Shown here: positions 8,834 through 18,081 of the stretch, in pieces
Numbering within the stretch: the first letter of the stretch is position 1
Layout of the letters: each line of letters begins with the position of its first letter
Assembly (NCBI GenBank): GCA_963809925.1
Contig: CAWELH010000009.1
Coordinates: 186,001-250,000, forward strand
Direction: 5' to 3'
DNA: 64,000 bases
From: DASQZK01 sp963809925
Lineage (GTDB): Bacteria > Bacteroidota > Bacteroidia > Bacteroidales > GCA-2748055
Notes under the pieces: model-generated
Told to the model about the DNA's origin: nothing
The model's input: the letters and a program-made list of their open reading frames with translations, nothing else
Database searches by the model: none
Translations under genes and position numbers: made by a program

Positions 8834-10116
8834 CTAGTTTTGATCCTGATTCAGTGAATTGGCAATCTGGTATCCGATCAGCCTCTCATAGCGTGATGTC
8901 GTACCGTGGAAATACACCAGGATGATATAATCATTTTCTGTTTCATAATGGTTACCTTCGATAAGGTCGAGGTCAACACTGTCCGATCCCTTTTTCAATA
9001 TACCATACTCATAGTTATAATATCCCTGCTTCAATACCAGGGTAAGTTTATAAGCATGTGCTTCCTGGTCCTATGTCATTTTATTGTGTTCATCATATAC
9101 CCAGTTGGTGAGTTCGCCCATGATGTAGACCTCTTCGTCAGCGGGGACGGGATCCATCGGCAGGGTGAAATTGACATAGGCATAGTCGGCATCGGTATCA
9201 TTATTATTTTCTTCCTGCACTTCAATGTAGTATCTGCCATTAAGGTCATTCTCAAAAAAATACATCTTACTCCCCCGTAACGGGTCCGGAAACAGATCGA
9301 TATTATAATGACCCTCTTTGAATTCCACTTCTTTAATATAGGGTGACTGGTACCTGAAACTTTTAAAATCGAACCATCGGAATTCATTTCCACCCAGGAA
9401 CACATTCTCCATATTATAATCATAGTCAAGGATTCCGTTTCGGTCGAATAAAGGTTTAAGATTGGTGTTGGCATTGTCCCACCGGCCGTTCTGCAGAACC
9501 GTTATTTTCACATCACTGTATGGGTCGCTCACAGGGAAGGATCCGTAATTCACGGTGAAGTCGACTTCCTGTCCATTGTCGCGGTACATCGAAAGGGCAG
9601 GTCGTTTCACTGTAGCCTTTACATCAACAATTTTTTCTGCGACAAAAAAGCGTTTGATGAACACGAGTACATCTTCATTGTAGTCTTGATAAACAACGAT
9701 GGCATAATTCCCGGAAACCTTAAACTGAACATCATCATTGGGAAGTTTCAGCTGTAATGGATATAGCTGAAATAGGTATTAAAAGAATACTGGTAATTCG
9801 GTGATCTGGTTTTGAAGGAATCCTTCCAGGTATTCAGATTCACTGAGGGAGGAGGGAGTCCAGTCGGCATTGCAATGAATGATCTTGTAGTAATAGTTAT
9901 TAATCTCATTTGAAAAGTCATCAAAACTAAGCAGCAGATCGACGGGACCATTAAGATCGATGATGGGATAACTAAGTTTCCATCCGTCGCGGTGGATGTT
10001 AACTGATCTTGATATTATCGCTAAATACTCCTGGTGTGACAGGAGCGTTGCCGGACTGATAGCCCGTATCATCGAGCATAACATAAGGGATGACAGGAGA
10101 GAATTGCAAACGTCAT
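8834..10116 (-). CDS. Type IX secretion system plug protein (DUF5103), reading frame broken as given
   Basis: Translating the minus strand and stitching frames gives a protein of about 425 residues matching the DUF5103/T9SS-plug family, which closes the SprA translocon on the periplasmic side (family knowledge). Recognisable pieces are GYQSGNAPVTPGVFS at the N-terminus, SVNIHRDGWKLSYPIIDLN, LLLSFDDFSNEINNYYYKI, IIHCNADWTPS, and the middle part NVFLGGNEFRWFDFKSFRY. Frame changes occur near 10,090, 10,000, 9,770 and 9,050; each is a single-base indel and the amino acids on both sides stay family-like. The probable start is ATG at 10116. The broken frame most likely reflects sequence error, since it belongs to a patch of indels running to about 17.0 kb. 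Confidence 0.8.
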
Positions 10117-10188
10117 TGTTAATTTATGAACAGTCTGTTGCATCGGTTGTTATTTTCGTAACGAGTCAATGAAATAAACGTATTTTTC

Positions 10189-10217
10189 TTGATTATGTTT
10201 TAAAACAATTATCTTTG
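10189..10217 (+). promoter_or_regulatory. Candidate Bacteroidota-type promoter upstream of nqrA
   Basis: TTG at 10189-10191, 18 bases, then TATCTTTG at 10210-10217 fits the Bacteroidota sigma factor pattern (TTG or TTTG near -33, TAnnTTTG near -7). Two other TAnnTTTG matches lie closer to nqrA (10259-10266 and 10311-10318) but have weaker -33 partners. The 234 bases between the divergent plug gene and nqrA are AT-rich and hold no other feature I can see. Confidence 0.4.
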
Positions 10218-10350
10218 AAAACCTAAATATGGCAAATATCAATAGATATATAATTCTATATATTTGCACCTGTTTTTCGAAATTTAGAAAGATTCGCATT
10301 TAAAATTAATTATTTTTGTCAAAGTTTTTTAAATAACAATATTACTAAAG

Positions 10351-11715
10351 ATGTCAGAAGTTATCAGGATCAGGAAAGGTCTGGATATTAATCTTGAAGG
10401 TAAAGCTGATAAAATTTACATGAAAGCGGAGAGGTCCGCATCCTATGCTGTCAAACCCACCGATTTTATCGGAATCATGCCTAAGCTCGTTGCCAAGACC
10501 TGGTGATGAGGTAAAAGTAGGTTCACCTTTATTTTTTGACAAGCGGAATCCGACGGATTAGGTTTACTTCGCCGGTTGCCGGGAAAGTAAGTGCAGTGAA
10601 CCGTGGTGAGCGGAGGAAGATTCTGGAAGTTGTCGTTGAGCCGGCTGCAAAGGATGAGTATCTGGAATTCAAGGTTGGTGATCCGGCCGGAATGAAAAGG
10701 GAGCAGATCATTGATGTATTGCTGGAAAGTGGAATGTGGACTCTTGTTCGTCAGAGGCCTTATTCCGTCATTGCCAATCCGGAAAAGACCCCCAGGGATA
10801 TTTTCATTTCCGGATTTGACAGTGCGCCGCTGGCACCGGATATTGATTTTATTGTCAAGGATTATTCCAGGCTGAATTTCAGAAGGGCATTGATGTGCTT
10901 TCAAAGCTTACTGACGGAAAGATACATCTTTCGCTGAATGCTGATTATCCGGCCACCAAAACATTCAGTGAAGCGAAAGGGGTTGAGCTTGCATCAGTTT
11001 AAAGGCCCCCACCCGGCCGGAAATGTTGGTATACAGATCCATCATATTGCACCTGTAAACAAAGGTGAGATGGTATGGTATATCAGACCTCAGGATGTTA
11101 TCGCGATAGGTAGGCTGTTCATGGATGGTAAGGTTGACAACACGCCTGATCATTGCTGCTTGCAGGTTCAGAAGTTAAGAAGCCTGTTTATTATAAAGTG
11201 ATCAGGGGAGCTTCGATTGCTCCATTCATTGCTGAAAATGATAAAGAGGGAAATCTGCGGATATATCAGTGGTAATGTTCTTACCGGGACAAGGATATCA
11301 AGATCGGGTTATCTCGGGTATTATGACAACCAGGTGACGCGTTATTCCCGAAGGTGATCATTTTGAATTTCTCGGCTGGGCTTCTCCCGGTTTTGATAAG
11401 TTCAGTGTTTCAAGATCATTTTTTTCCTGGTTAACTCCGGGACAGCAAATATACGTATTGATACCAATCTTCATGGAGGCCGACGGGCATATGTGATGAC
11501 CGGCGAATATGAAAAGGTATTTCCGATGGACATTTACCCCGTTCATCTGATCAAGGCGATAATGGTGGAGGATATTGAACTGATGGAAAAGACTTGGTAT
11601 TTATGAGGTTTCAGAAGAAGATTTTGCCTTGTGTGAATTTGTATGTACTTCAAAAATCAGGTTCAGAAAGATTATCAGGCATGGACTTGATCTCATGAGA
11701 AAAGAAACTGAATAA
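10351..11715 (+). CDS. nqrA: Na+-translocating NADH:quinone reductase subunit A, reading frame broken as given
   Basis: NqrA is the peripheral subunit of the sodium-pumping NADH:quinone oxidoreductase. The frame starts at ATG 10351 (SEVIRIRKGLDINLEGKAD) and ends with a TAA at 11715, matching the usual 450-residue length. Stitched pieces include AKTGDEVKVGSPLFFDK, RIRFTSPVAGKVSAVNRGER, KGPHPAGNVGIQIHHIAPVN, GHGLDLMRKETE-like end sequence and VFPMDIYPVHLIKA. I count about ten single-base shifts (near 10,500, 10,548, 10,875, 11,000, 11,147, 11,160, 11,262, 11,338, 11,459 and 11,590). The residues between shifts are well conserved, so sequence error is more likely than a dead gene. First gene of the nqrABCDEF operon. 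Confidence 0.88.
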
Positions 11716-11747
11716 TATTCGTTTAAAATTTGGTGTATTATCATATT

Positions 11748-12931
11748 ATGAAAGGTTTAAGAAAAGCAATTGATAAGATTAAGCCTCAGTTTGAGAAAGG
11801 GGGGAAGTTTGAGAAGCTTCATTCTACTTTCGATGCCTTTGAGACTTTTCTTTTCGTACCCAACAAGGTAACAACTTCAGGTTCGCATATCCGCGATAAC
11901 AATGATATGAAAAGAGCCATGTCGGTTGTTGTACTGGCCATGATCCCGGCGCTTCTTTTCGGTATGTGGAATACAGGTTACCAGCATTTTCTGGCTACCG
12001 GAACTGATACCGGATTCTGGCAGACATTCTTCTTCGGCTTTCTGAAGGTTATGCCGATGGTTATCGTTTCCTATGTGGTCGGACTTGGGTATTGAATTTA
12101 TTTTTGCCCAGATGCGCGGGCATGATGTGAATGAGGGTTACCTGGTAACCGGAATGCTTATTCCACTGGTTATGCCGATAGATGTACCACTGTGGATGGT
12201 AGCAGTTTCTACCGCATTTGCCGTTGTCATCGGTAAAGGAAGTGTTTGGAGGAACAGGCATGAATATTCTGAACCCGGCACTTACGGCCAGAGCATTCCT
12301 GTTTTTTGCGTATCCGTCGCAGATGTCGGGCGATCAGGTATGGATTGCCGGGCTTAAAAGCGGGCAGGGTATTGTTGACGGCTTTTCAGGGTCGACCATT
12401 CTTGGTCAGGCAGCCATCGGGGCAAAAGAATTTGTAAACGGATTCGGTCATCCTTACAGCATATGGGATATGTTTGTCGGGACCATTCCCGGATCCATCG
12501 GTGAAACTTCGACGCTTGCCATCCTCATTGGTGCAGTTATTCTGATTTATACTGGTGTTGGAAGCTGGAAGATCATTCTTTCGGTATTTGCTGGAGGTGC
12601 AGCAATGGGACTTCTTCTTGAATGCACTGGCTGTGAACTCAGTTTATGGCGGTTCCCGTTTTATGAACAGTTGATGCTGGGTGGTTTTGCTTTCGGTGCC
12701 GTATATATGGCCACCGATCCGGTTACTGCTGCACAGACAGCACGAGGAAAATGGATATACGGATTTCTGGTCGGTGTCATGGCCATCCTCATCCGTGTGC
12801 TTAATCCGGCCTATCCGGAAGGTGTGATGCTTGCCATTCTTCTGATGAACGTATTCGCCCCGCTGATCGATCATTATGTGATCGAAGCAAATATCAGAAA
12901 GAGATTAAAGAGAATTAAAGTAACAGCGTAA
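11748..12931 (+). CDS. nqrB: Na+-NQR subunit B, reading frame broken as given
   Basis: NqrB is a membrane subunit carrying covalent FMN and riboflavin and is part of the sodium path. It begins at ATG 11748 (MKGLRKAIDKIKPQ) 32 bases after nqrA. Features: SHIRDNNDMKRAMSVVVLAM, GMNILNPALTARAFLFFAYP, the FMN-threonine region GFSGSTILGQAAIG, and several membrane helices. Two extra G bases, near 12,088 (GLGIEF) and 12,240 (GKEVFGGTG), break the frame. Removing both leaves 1182 bases, a multiple of three, i.e. 393 residues. Flavin attachment would need ApbE, encoded just downstream of the operon. Confidence 0.88.
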
Positions 12932-12941
12932 ACAGAATAAA

Positions 12942-13689
12942 ATGAGGAAGTTTAGTAATTTTTATATATTCGGTTTCGCTTCAATACTGGTGATTGTCGT
13001 TGCCGCACTTCTTTCATTTGTGTCTGAAGAACTCAAGCCCTTACAGGAAAGAAATGTGGAAGTGGAAATCAAACAGGGTATCCTCCAGTCGGTAAATATG
13101 ACCGAAGGCGTCAAGGAAGCGGACAATAAAAATACATTTATTGAAAATCAGTTCAAAGAAGTACATCACAAACAGCATTGTCCTGAATTCGAAAGGGGAA
13201 AGTATAGAAGGCCGGGATGCATTTGAGATTACCAAGAACCTAAAGGCGAGTTTGAGAAACCGTTGAACAGAGAGGTCTACCACTTTTCTATTTTCACCAC
13301 ACCGGAAGGTAAGAAAAAATATATTATTCCTGTACGGGGTAAGGGTCTGTGGGGTCCGATCTGGGGCTATGTTGCGTTGAATGATGACTATAATACGATT
13401 TACGGCACTGTGTTCGCCAATGAGAAAGAAACCCCCGGTCTGGGTGCGGAAATCTCGGAAAGATGGTTCCAGGCTGAGTTCAACGGCAAGAAATTATTCA
13501 ATGATACAGGTGATTTCGTATCCATCGAAGTGGTAAAGGGCGGGGCATCACCCGACAATCCGCATGGTGTTGATGCCGTATCGGGTGGTACCATCACAAG
13601 TAAGGGTCTTGAGAAAATGCTTATGGACAGCCTTACAGCCTTATGTAAATTATTTGAAAAAACAAATGAAAAAAGGAGATCAGATATGA
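12942..13689 (+). CDS. nqrC: Na+-NQR subunit C, reading frame broken as given
   Basis: NqrC has one N-terminal membrane helix and a periplasmic domain with covalent FMN. The start is ATG 12942 (MRKFSNFYIFGFASIL). The FMN-attachment motif is DAVSGGTITSKGLEKML, where the threonine carries the flavin. Shifts near 13,164 (+1), 13,241 (-1) and 13,640 (+1) break the frame; correcting the last gives a C-terminus AYVNYLKKQMKKGDQI and a TGA at 13687-13689 that overlaps the nqrD start. Without that correction nqrC appears to read straight into nqrD, which is a false fusion. Confidence 0.85.
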
Positions 13690-14333
13690 GCGACAGAGAA
13701 CCTTTATTTTCAACAAAAAATATAAAGCTCCTTACCGAGCCTCTGGGTGAGAACAACCCTATTACCGTTCAGGTTCTGGGTATTTGTTCAGCACTCGCGA
13801 TAACGGTTAAGATGGAAAACTCGGTGGTTATGGCTGTTTCGGTAATGGTTGTCCTGGCTGTATCCAATGTTGTTATTTCCATGCTCAGAAAATTAATTCC
13901 GCCCCGTATCCGGATCATTGTGCAGCTTGTTGTGATTGCCACGATGGTGATCCTTGTCGATGAAATTCTTCAGGCATATGCTTATGATGTCAGCAAACAG
14001 CTTTCCGTATTTGTCGGACTGATCATTACGAACTGTATTTTGATGGGCCGTCTGGAAGCATTTCGCCATGGGAAACAAGCCCTGGCCTTCATTTCTCGAT
14101 GGTATTGGGAATGCGGCTGGTTATGGTACTTATCCTGATCATCGTGGCTTTTTTCAGAGAATTGCTTGGTTCCGGAACATTCTGGGGTATGAAAGTGATT
14201 CCCCAAGTCATTTTATGACGCAGGATATTCCAACAACGGACTAATGATCCTGCCTCCGATGGCGCTGGTTACCGTGGGAATCATTATCTGGATCCAGAGA
14301 GGCAGGAATAAAAATCTGATTGAGGACAAATAA
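13686..14333 (+). CDS. nqrD: Na+-NQR subunit D, reading frame broken as given
   Basis: NqrD is one of the two small antiparallel membrane subunits (with NqrE) that hold a [2Fe-2S] cluster in the membrane. It starts at ATG 13686, overlapping the corrected nqrC stop by four bases (ATGA). Seen: PLFSTKNIKLLTEPLGENNP, VQVLGICSALAITVKMENS, ITNCILMGRLEAF and, after reframing, FLDGIGNAAGYG and LILIIVAFFRELLGSGTFWG. Shifts lie near 14,085, 14,120 and 14,207. The last stretch (LPPMALVTVGIIIWIQRGRN) ends at TAA 14331-14333. Confidence 0.87.
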
Positions 14334-14348
14334 AAACGGATTGATAAA

Positions 14349-14965
14349 ATGGAAAACCTGGTTAATATATTTGTTAAGAGCGTTTTTATCGATAATATGA
14401 TCTTCGCATACTTCCTCGGTATGTGTTCATACCTGGCGGTATCGAAAACCGTAAAAACATCAACGGGTCTGGGAATTGCCGTTGTATTTGTATTGGGTTT
14501 ACGGTTCCGGTTGATTATCTTCTTCAGAATTACATTCTTAAAGCCGGAGCGCTCGGCTGGCTGAGTCCTGGACTTGCCGATGTCGACCTGAGCTTCCTCA
14601 GCTTTATCATGTTCATTGCGATCATTGCCTCCATGGTGCAGCTCGTTGAAATGATCATTGAAAAATTCAGCCCGGCACTTTATTCATCACTTGGGATCTT
14701 TCTTCCCCTGATTGCTGTAAACTGTGCCATACTTGGAGGTTCACTTTTTATGCAGGAAAGGGAATATGCAAATATTGCTGAGGCTACGGCTTTTGGACTG
14801 GGATCGGGTGTGGGCTGGTTTCTGGCTATCATGGGTATTGCTGCAATCAGGGAAAAGATCCGTTATTCAAATGTACCTGCTCCATTACGCGGACTGGGAA
14901 TAACCTTCATTATTACAGGATTGATGGGTATAGCTTTCATGAGCTTTATGGGAATAAAACTTTAG
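14349..14965 (+). CDS. nqrE: Na+-NQR subunit E, reading frame broken as given
   Basis: NqrE is homologous to NqrD with inverted topology. ATG at 14349 (MENLVNIFVKSVFIDNMIFA), 15 bases after nqrD. FAYFLGMCSYLAVSKTVKTS, VNCAILGGSLFMQEREY and SGVGWFLAIMGIAAIREKI are conserved; the cysteines in GMCSY and NCAILGG are the candidate cluster ligands. One single-base deletion near 14,500 breaks the frame; restoring it gives 205 residues, the family length. Confidence 0.88.
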
Positions 14966-14989
14966 TATTAATAAGGAATTGTCAAGAAA

Positions 14990-16248
14990 ATGGTTCTTCT
15001 TACATCAGAATTAGGGATAGTATTAATCAGTATTGCATTTTTCCTCGGGATCATACTCCTGCTTGGTGATGATACTGATATTTGCCAGGGCTAAACTAAG
15101 CCCACAGGGTGAAGTGACCCTTAAGGTGAACGATAAGGAATTTGCCGTATCACCGGGAAGTACTGTACTGAGCACGCTTTCGAACCAGGGTGTATTTCCT
15201 TCCTTCTGCCTGTGGTGGCGGTGGTACGTGCGGGATGTGTAAATGCCAGGTTATTGAGGGCGGAGGATCGATTCTGCCAACCGAAACCGGTTTCTTTACC
15301 ACGGAAAGAGCAACAGGATAACTGGAGACTGGGATGCCAGGTTAAGATACGAAGTGATATGTCCATCAAGGTTCCGGAAGAAGTGATGGGTATCAAGAAA
15401 TGGGAATGTGAAGTGGTCTCCAATGGAATGTGGCTACATTTATTAAGGAATTCAAAGTAAAATTGCCGGAAGGAGAGAACCTTGAGTTTCAAATCGGGTG
15501 GATATATCCAGATCGATGTACCTAAAGATCAATGTCGATTTCAAAGATATGATCGTTGAGGAGCAATTCAGGGATGAATGGGATAAGTTCAAGATGTGGG
15601 ATCTGAAGATGAAAAATCCCGAAGAAACATTCAGAGCATATTCCATGGCCAATCATCCTGCTGAAGGGAATATCGTCATGCTGAATATCCGTATTGCCAC
15701 TCCACCGTGGGACAGGGCAAAGGGTCAGTTTATGAAAGTAAATCCGGGAATTTGTTCGTCCTATATTTTCTCCAGGAAACCCGGCGACAAAGTTACGATA
15801 TCCGGTCCTTACGGCGAATTCTTCATCAAAGAGACCGAGCGTGAAATGGTATATATTGGTGGTGGTGCCGGCATGGCGCCATTGCGTTCACATATCTTTC
15901 ACCTTTTTCATACACTGAAAACCAACCGGAAAGTGAGCTACTGGTATGGTGCAAGATCAATGAGAGAGATATTTTACGAAGACGAGTTCCGGAAAATCGA
16001 AAAGAAATTTCCCAATTTCAAATTCAATATTGCACTTTCTGAACCACTTCCTGAGGACAACTGGAAGCGGGTATAGAGGATTCATTCACCAGGTAGTTTA
16101 TGATGAATATCTGAGCAAACATGAGGAACCTGAAGAAATCGAATTCTACCTCTGCGGACCACCCATGATGAACGATGCCGTCATGAAAATGCTGTATGAC
16201 CTTGGCGTGCCTGACGAGATGGTCGACTTCGACGATTTCGGAGGATAA
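14990..16248 (+). CDS. nqrF: Na+-NQR subunit F (NADH-oxidising), reading frame broken as given
   Basis: NqrF takes electrons from NADH via FAD and a [2Fe-2S] cluster. The order is as expected: N-terminal membrane helix, ferredoxin domain whose ligands appear after reframing as SACGGGGTCGMCKC, then FAD domain (FRAYSMANHPAE) and NADH domain (YIGGGAGMAPLRSHIFH, FYLCGPPMM), ending DFDDFGG. About seven single-base shifts are seen, near 15,063, 15,196, 15,298, 15,428, 15,491, 15,527 and 16,067. Last gene of the operon; a strong terminator follows at 16,267. Confidence 0.88.
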
Positions 16249-16266
16249 GCTATACTCTGGTATCAG

Positions 16267-16321
16267 AACCCTTTATGTAAACGACCGCTGAATGAGGATC
16301 ATCCGGCATAAAGGGTTTTTT
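16267..16321 (+). terminator. Intrinsic terminator after nqrF
   Basis: An 11-base perfect stem, AACCCTTTATG at 16267-16277 and CATAAAGGGTT at 16307-16317, with a 29-base loop, runs into six T at 16316-16321. It ends the nqr operon and leaves apbE as a separate unit. Confidence 0.8.
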
Positions 16322-16434
16322 AATTGGAATGGTGTTTACCGGGCATGTCAATTTGCAAACATAAATCCATACTCCGGCCTGTTCTGATGAGATAAACGGA
16401 CTGGAATATCACCCTCAGAAAAAATATTATCACC

Positions 16435-17449
16435 ATGAAACGGAATGTTGTACTAATTTTTATGTTGGCGTTGGCCCTTACCAATTCCTGTTCAAACAGT
16501 GATGAACTCCTCTATTTTAAGATTGCCGGGTTTACACAGGGGACAAGTTATCATATTACCTATGCAGTGGAAGATTCAATAAATTTTCAGCCGGAAATCG
16601 ACTCCTTGCTGCATAGTTTTGACTTGTCGCTTTCGACCTACATACCTGAATCTATGATATCCCGTATCAATAGGAATGAAGATATGAAAGTGGATGATAA
16701 GATTCACTGAAGTTGTCAACGTTTCGAGGGAAGTTAATGCAGAATCTGAAGGTGCGTTCGACATCACTGTTATGCCGCTGGTGAATGCATGGGGCTTTGG
16801 CCCAGGTGCAAAGGCTGACGTCGACAGCAGTATGATCGACAGCCTGTTGCAGTATGTCGGTATGGATAAAATTCAGATTGATGGTGGTGAACTCATCAAG
16901 TCGGATCCAAACGTCAGTATTGATGTAAATGCAATTGCCCAGGGCTACTCTGTTGATCTGGTTGCCCGATTCTTAACCGAACACGGTGTAAAAAATTACA
17001 TGGTTGAGATCGGTGGGGAATTGAGAACATAGGGATTAAATCCGAAGAATGAAATTTGGAAGATCGGCATTGACCGCCCGGATTTCGGGAATATGATTCC
17101 CGGTGCAGATCTCCAGGCAATAGTCCGGCTTAAAAACAAGGCTCTGGCCACCAGTGGCAATTACCGGAAATTCTACGAAGAAAATGGAATAAAATACACA
17201 CATTCCATAGACCCGAAAACAGGGTATCCGGCAAAGCAGCAGCTTCTAAGTTCAACCATTGTTACTGAGGAGTGTATTAATGCTGATGCATATGCCACGG
17301 TATGCATGGTGATAGGCCTCGATAGAAGTAAAGCTCTCCTGGAAAAACATCCCGAACTCGAAGCGTACCTCATTTATAATGATGATGAAGGGAAATACAG
17401 GGTATTTTATACGAAGGGATTCAAACCAATGATACTCAAGGGTGAGTAA
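16435..17449 (+). CDS. apbE: FAD:protein FMN transferase (ApbE lipoprotein), frame broken as given
   Basis: ApbE attaches FMN to threonine in NqrB and NqrC, so it matures the neighbouring complex. The protein starts at ATG 16435 with a lipoprotein signal (ALTNSCSN, cysteine about residue 19). Family motifs are GTSYHITY, FDLSLSTYIPESMISRIN, EGAFDITVMPLVNAWGFGP, SIDVNAIAQGYSVD and the C-terminal YTHSIDPKTGYPA and ECINADAYATVCMV, the latter with the Mg-binding region. There is a frame shift near 16,705 and an in-frame TAG at 17030-17032 where family members have a sense codon. The frame then continues to 17449 without further change. Both defects lie at the end of the indel-rich patch, so sequence error is likely. 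Confidence 0.87.
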
Positions 17450-17474
17450 ACGCCGTTGGGAACCTATAGCGCTT

Positions 17475-17660
17475 CTATTGCTCCCTGGGATAACAACCTC
17501 CGCCGCATCCACAGCTGATCCCCTGTTTTTCAAGCTCGGGTGAAGATGCAGCACAGGATCCACCTCTGAATTCGGCTTTCCTGTTGAAAATGAGTTTAAC
17601 AGAAAGCCCGGCAAATGCGAGGATCATCAGCACAACGGCCAATATCAGAACTTTAATCAT
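17475..17660 (-). CDS. Small NqrM-like membrane protein with cysteine-rich tail
   Basis: A 61-residue protein: one N-terminal membrane helix (about residues 3-24) followed by a short tail with five cysteines (GGSCAASSP, then GISCGCGGGCYP). NqrM, needed in Vibrio to mature Na+-NQR by helping deliver iron to the NqrD/E site, has the same plan of one helix plus a cysteine tail starting with a GSC motif. Position next to nqrF and apbE supports a similar role. This is an inference from layout and context; I see no long match. It converges on apbE with 25 bases between stops and is followed upstream by a related gene. Confidence 0.65.
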   Translation of the reverse strand: MIKVLILAVVLMILAFAGLSVKLIFNRKAEFRGGSCAASSPELEKQGISCGCGGGCYPREQ

Positions 17661-17713
17661 GGATCATTCCTCCTTTATATATACAATCACTAACACCTGC
17701 CGTATCGGAATGT

Positions 17714-17947
17714 TTAGGCCTCCTGGTCGATGATACTGCCACAACCTGCACAACCCCCTGACTTCAGGTCCCTGAAACATTTGTATTCATCATGTTTGAC
17801 GCAGGTAATCCCCAGTTTTTTCATGTCTTTGTTATGGCCTACCTGATAAGCCGGAAATTTCTTGTTTTTCCGGAACAGGATATTAAAAGCCAAACCTATC
17901 ATGGACATGCTCAACAGCACAACGGATATCAATAAAATCTTGATCAA
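17714..17947 (-). CDS. Small membrane protein related to the neighbouring NqrM-like protein
   Basis: A 77-residue protein with the same N-terminal plan as the 17475-17660 product: a single helix beginning MIKILLISVVLL, a basic turn (FRKNKKF), then a tail with KKLGITC, where the neighbour has EKQGISC, and further cysteines in YKCFRDLKSGGCAGCG. Four cysteines in all. It lies 53 bases upstream of the neighbour on the same strand, so the two are probably co-transcribed and arose by duplication. Function unknown; a metal-cluster maturation or redox role beside Na+-NQR is a guess. Confidence 0.6.
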   Translation of the reverse strand: MIKILLISVVLLSMSMIGLAFNILFRKNKKFPAYQVGHNKDMKKLGITCVKHDEYKCFRDLKSGGCAGCGSIIDQEA

Positions 17948-18081
17948 GGCATGAACAATTTGAAGTTAAAATTTGTCAGTCTATTTGTCAACAAAATTAG
18001 TGATTTATACGGACATTTCTTCGCTAATTAAACCATCAGTTTACTTATTTATTGCGTGGTTTCAAGTAAAATTAGATATCT

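Noticed and set aside
13263..14138. An apparent NqrC-NqrD fusion protein in one frame
   Set aside because: An extra base near 13,640 joins the frames; removing it restores a normal nqrC stop that overlaps the nqrD start.
8834..17449. True pseudogene cluster (loss of Na+-NQR)
   Set aside because: Conservation between shifts, dominance of single-base indels and sharp limits of the patch favour sequence error, though reads are needed to settle it.
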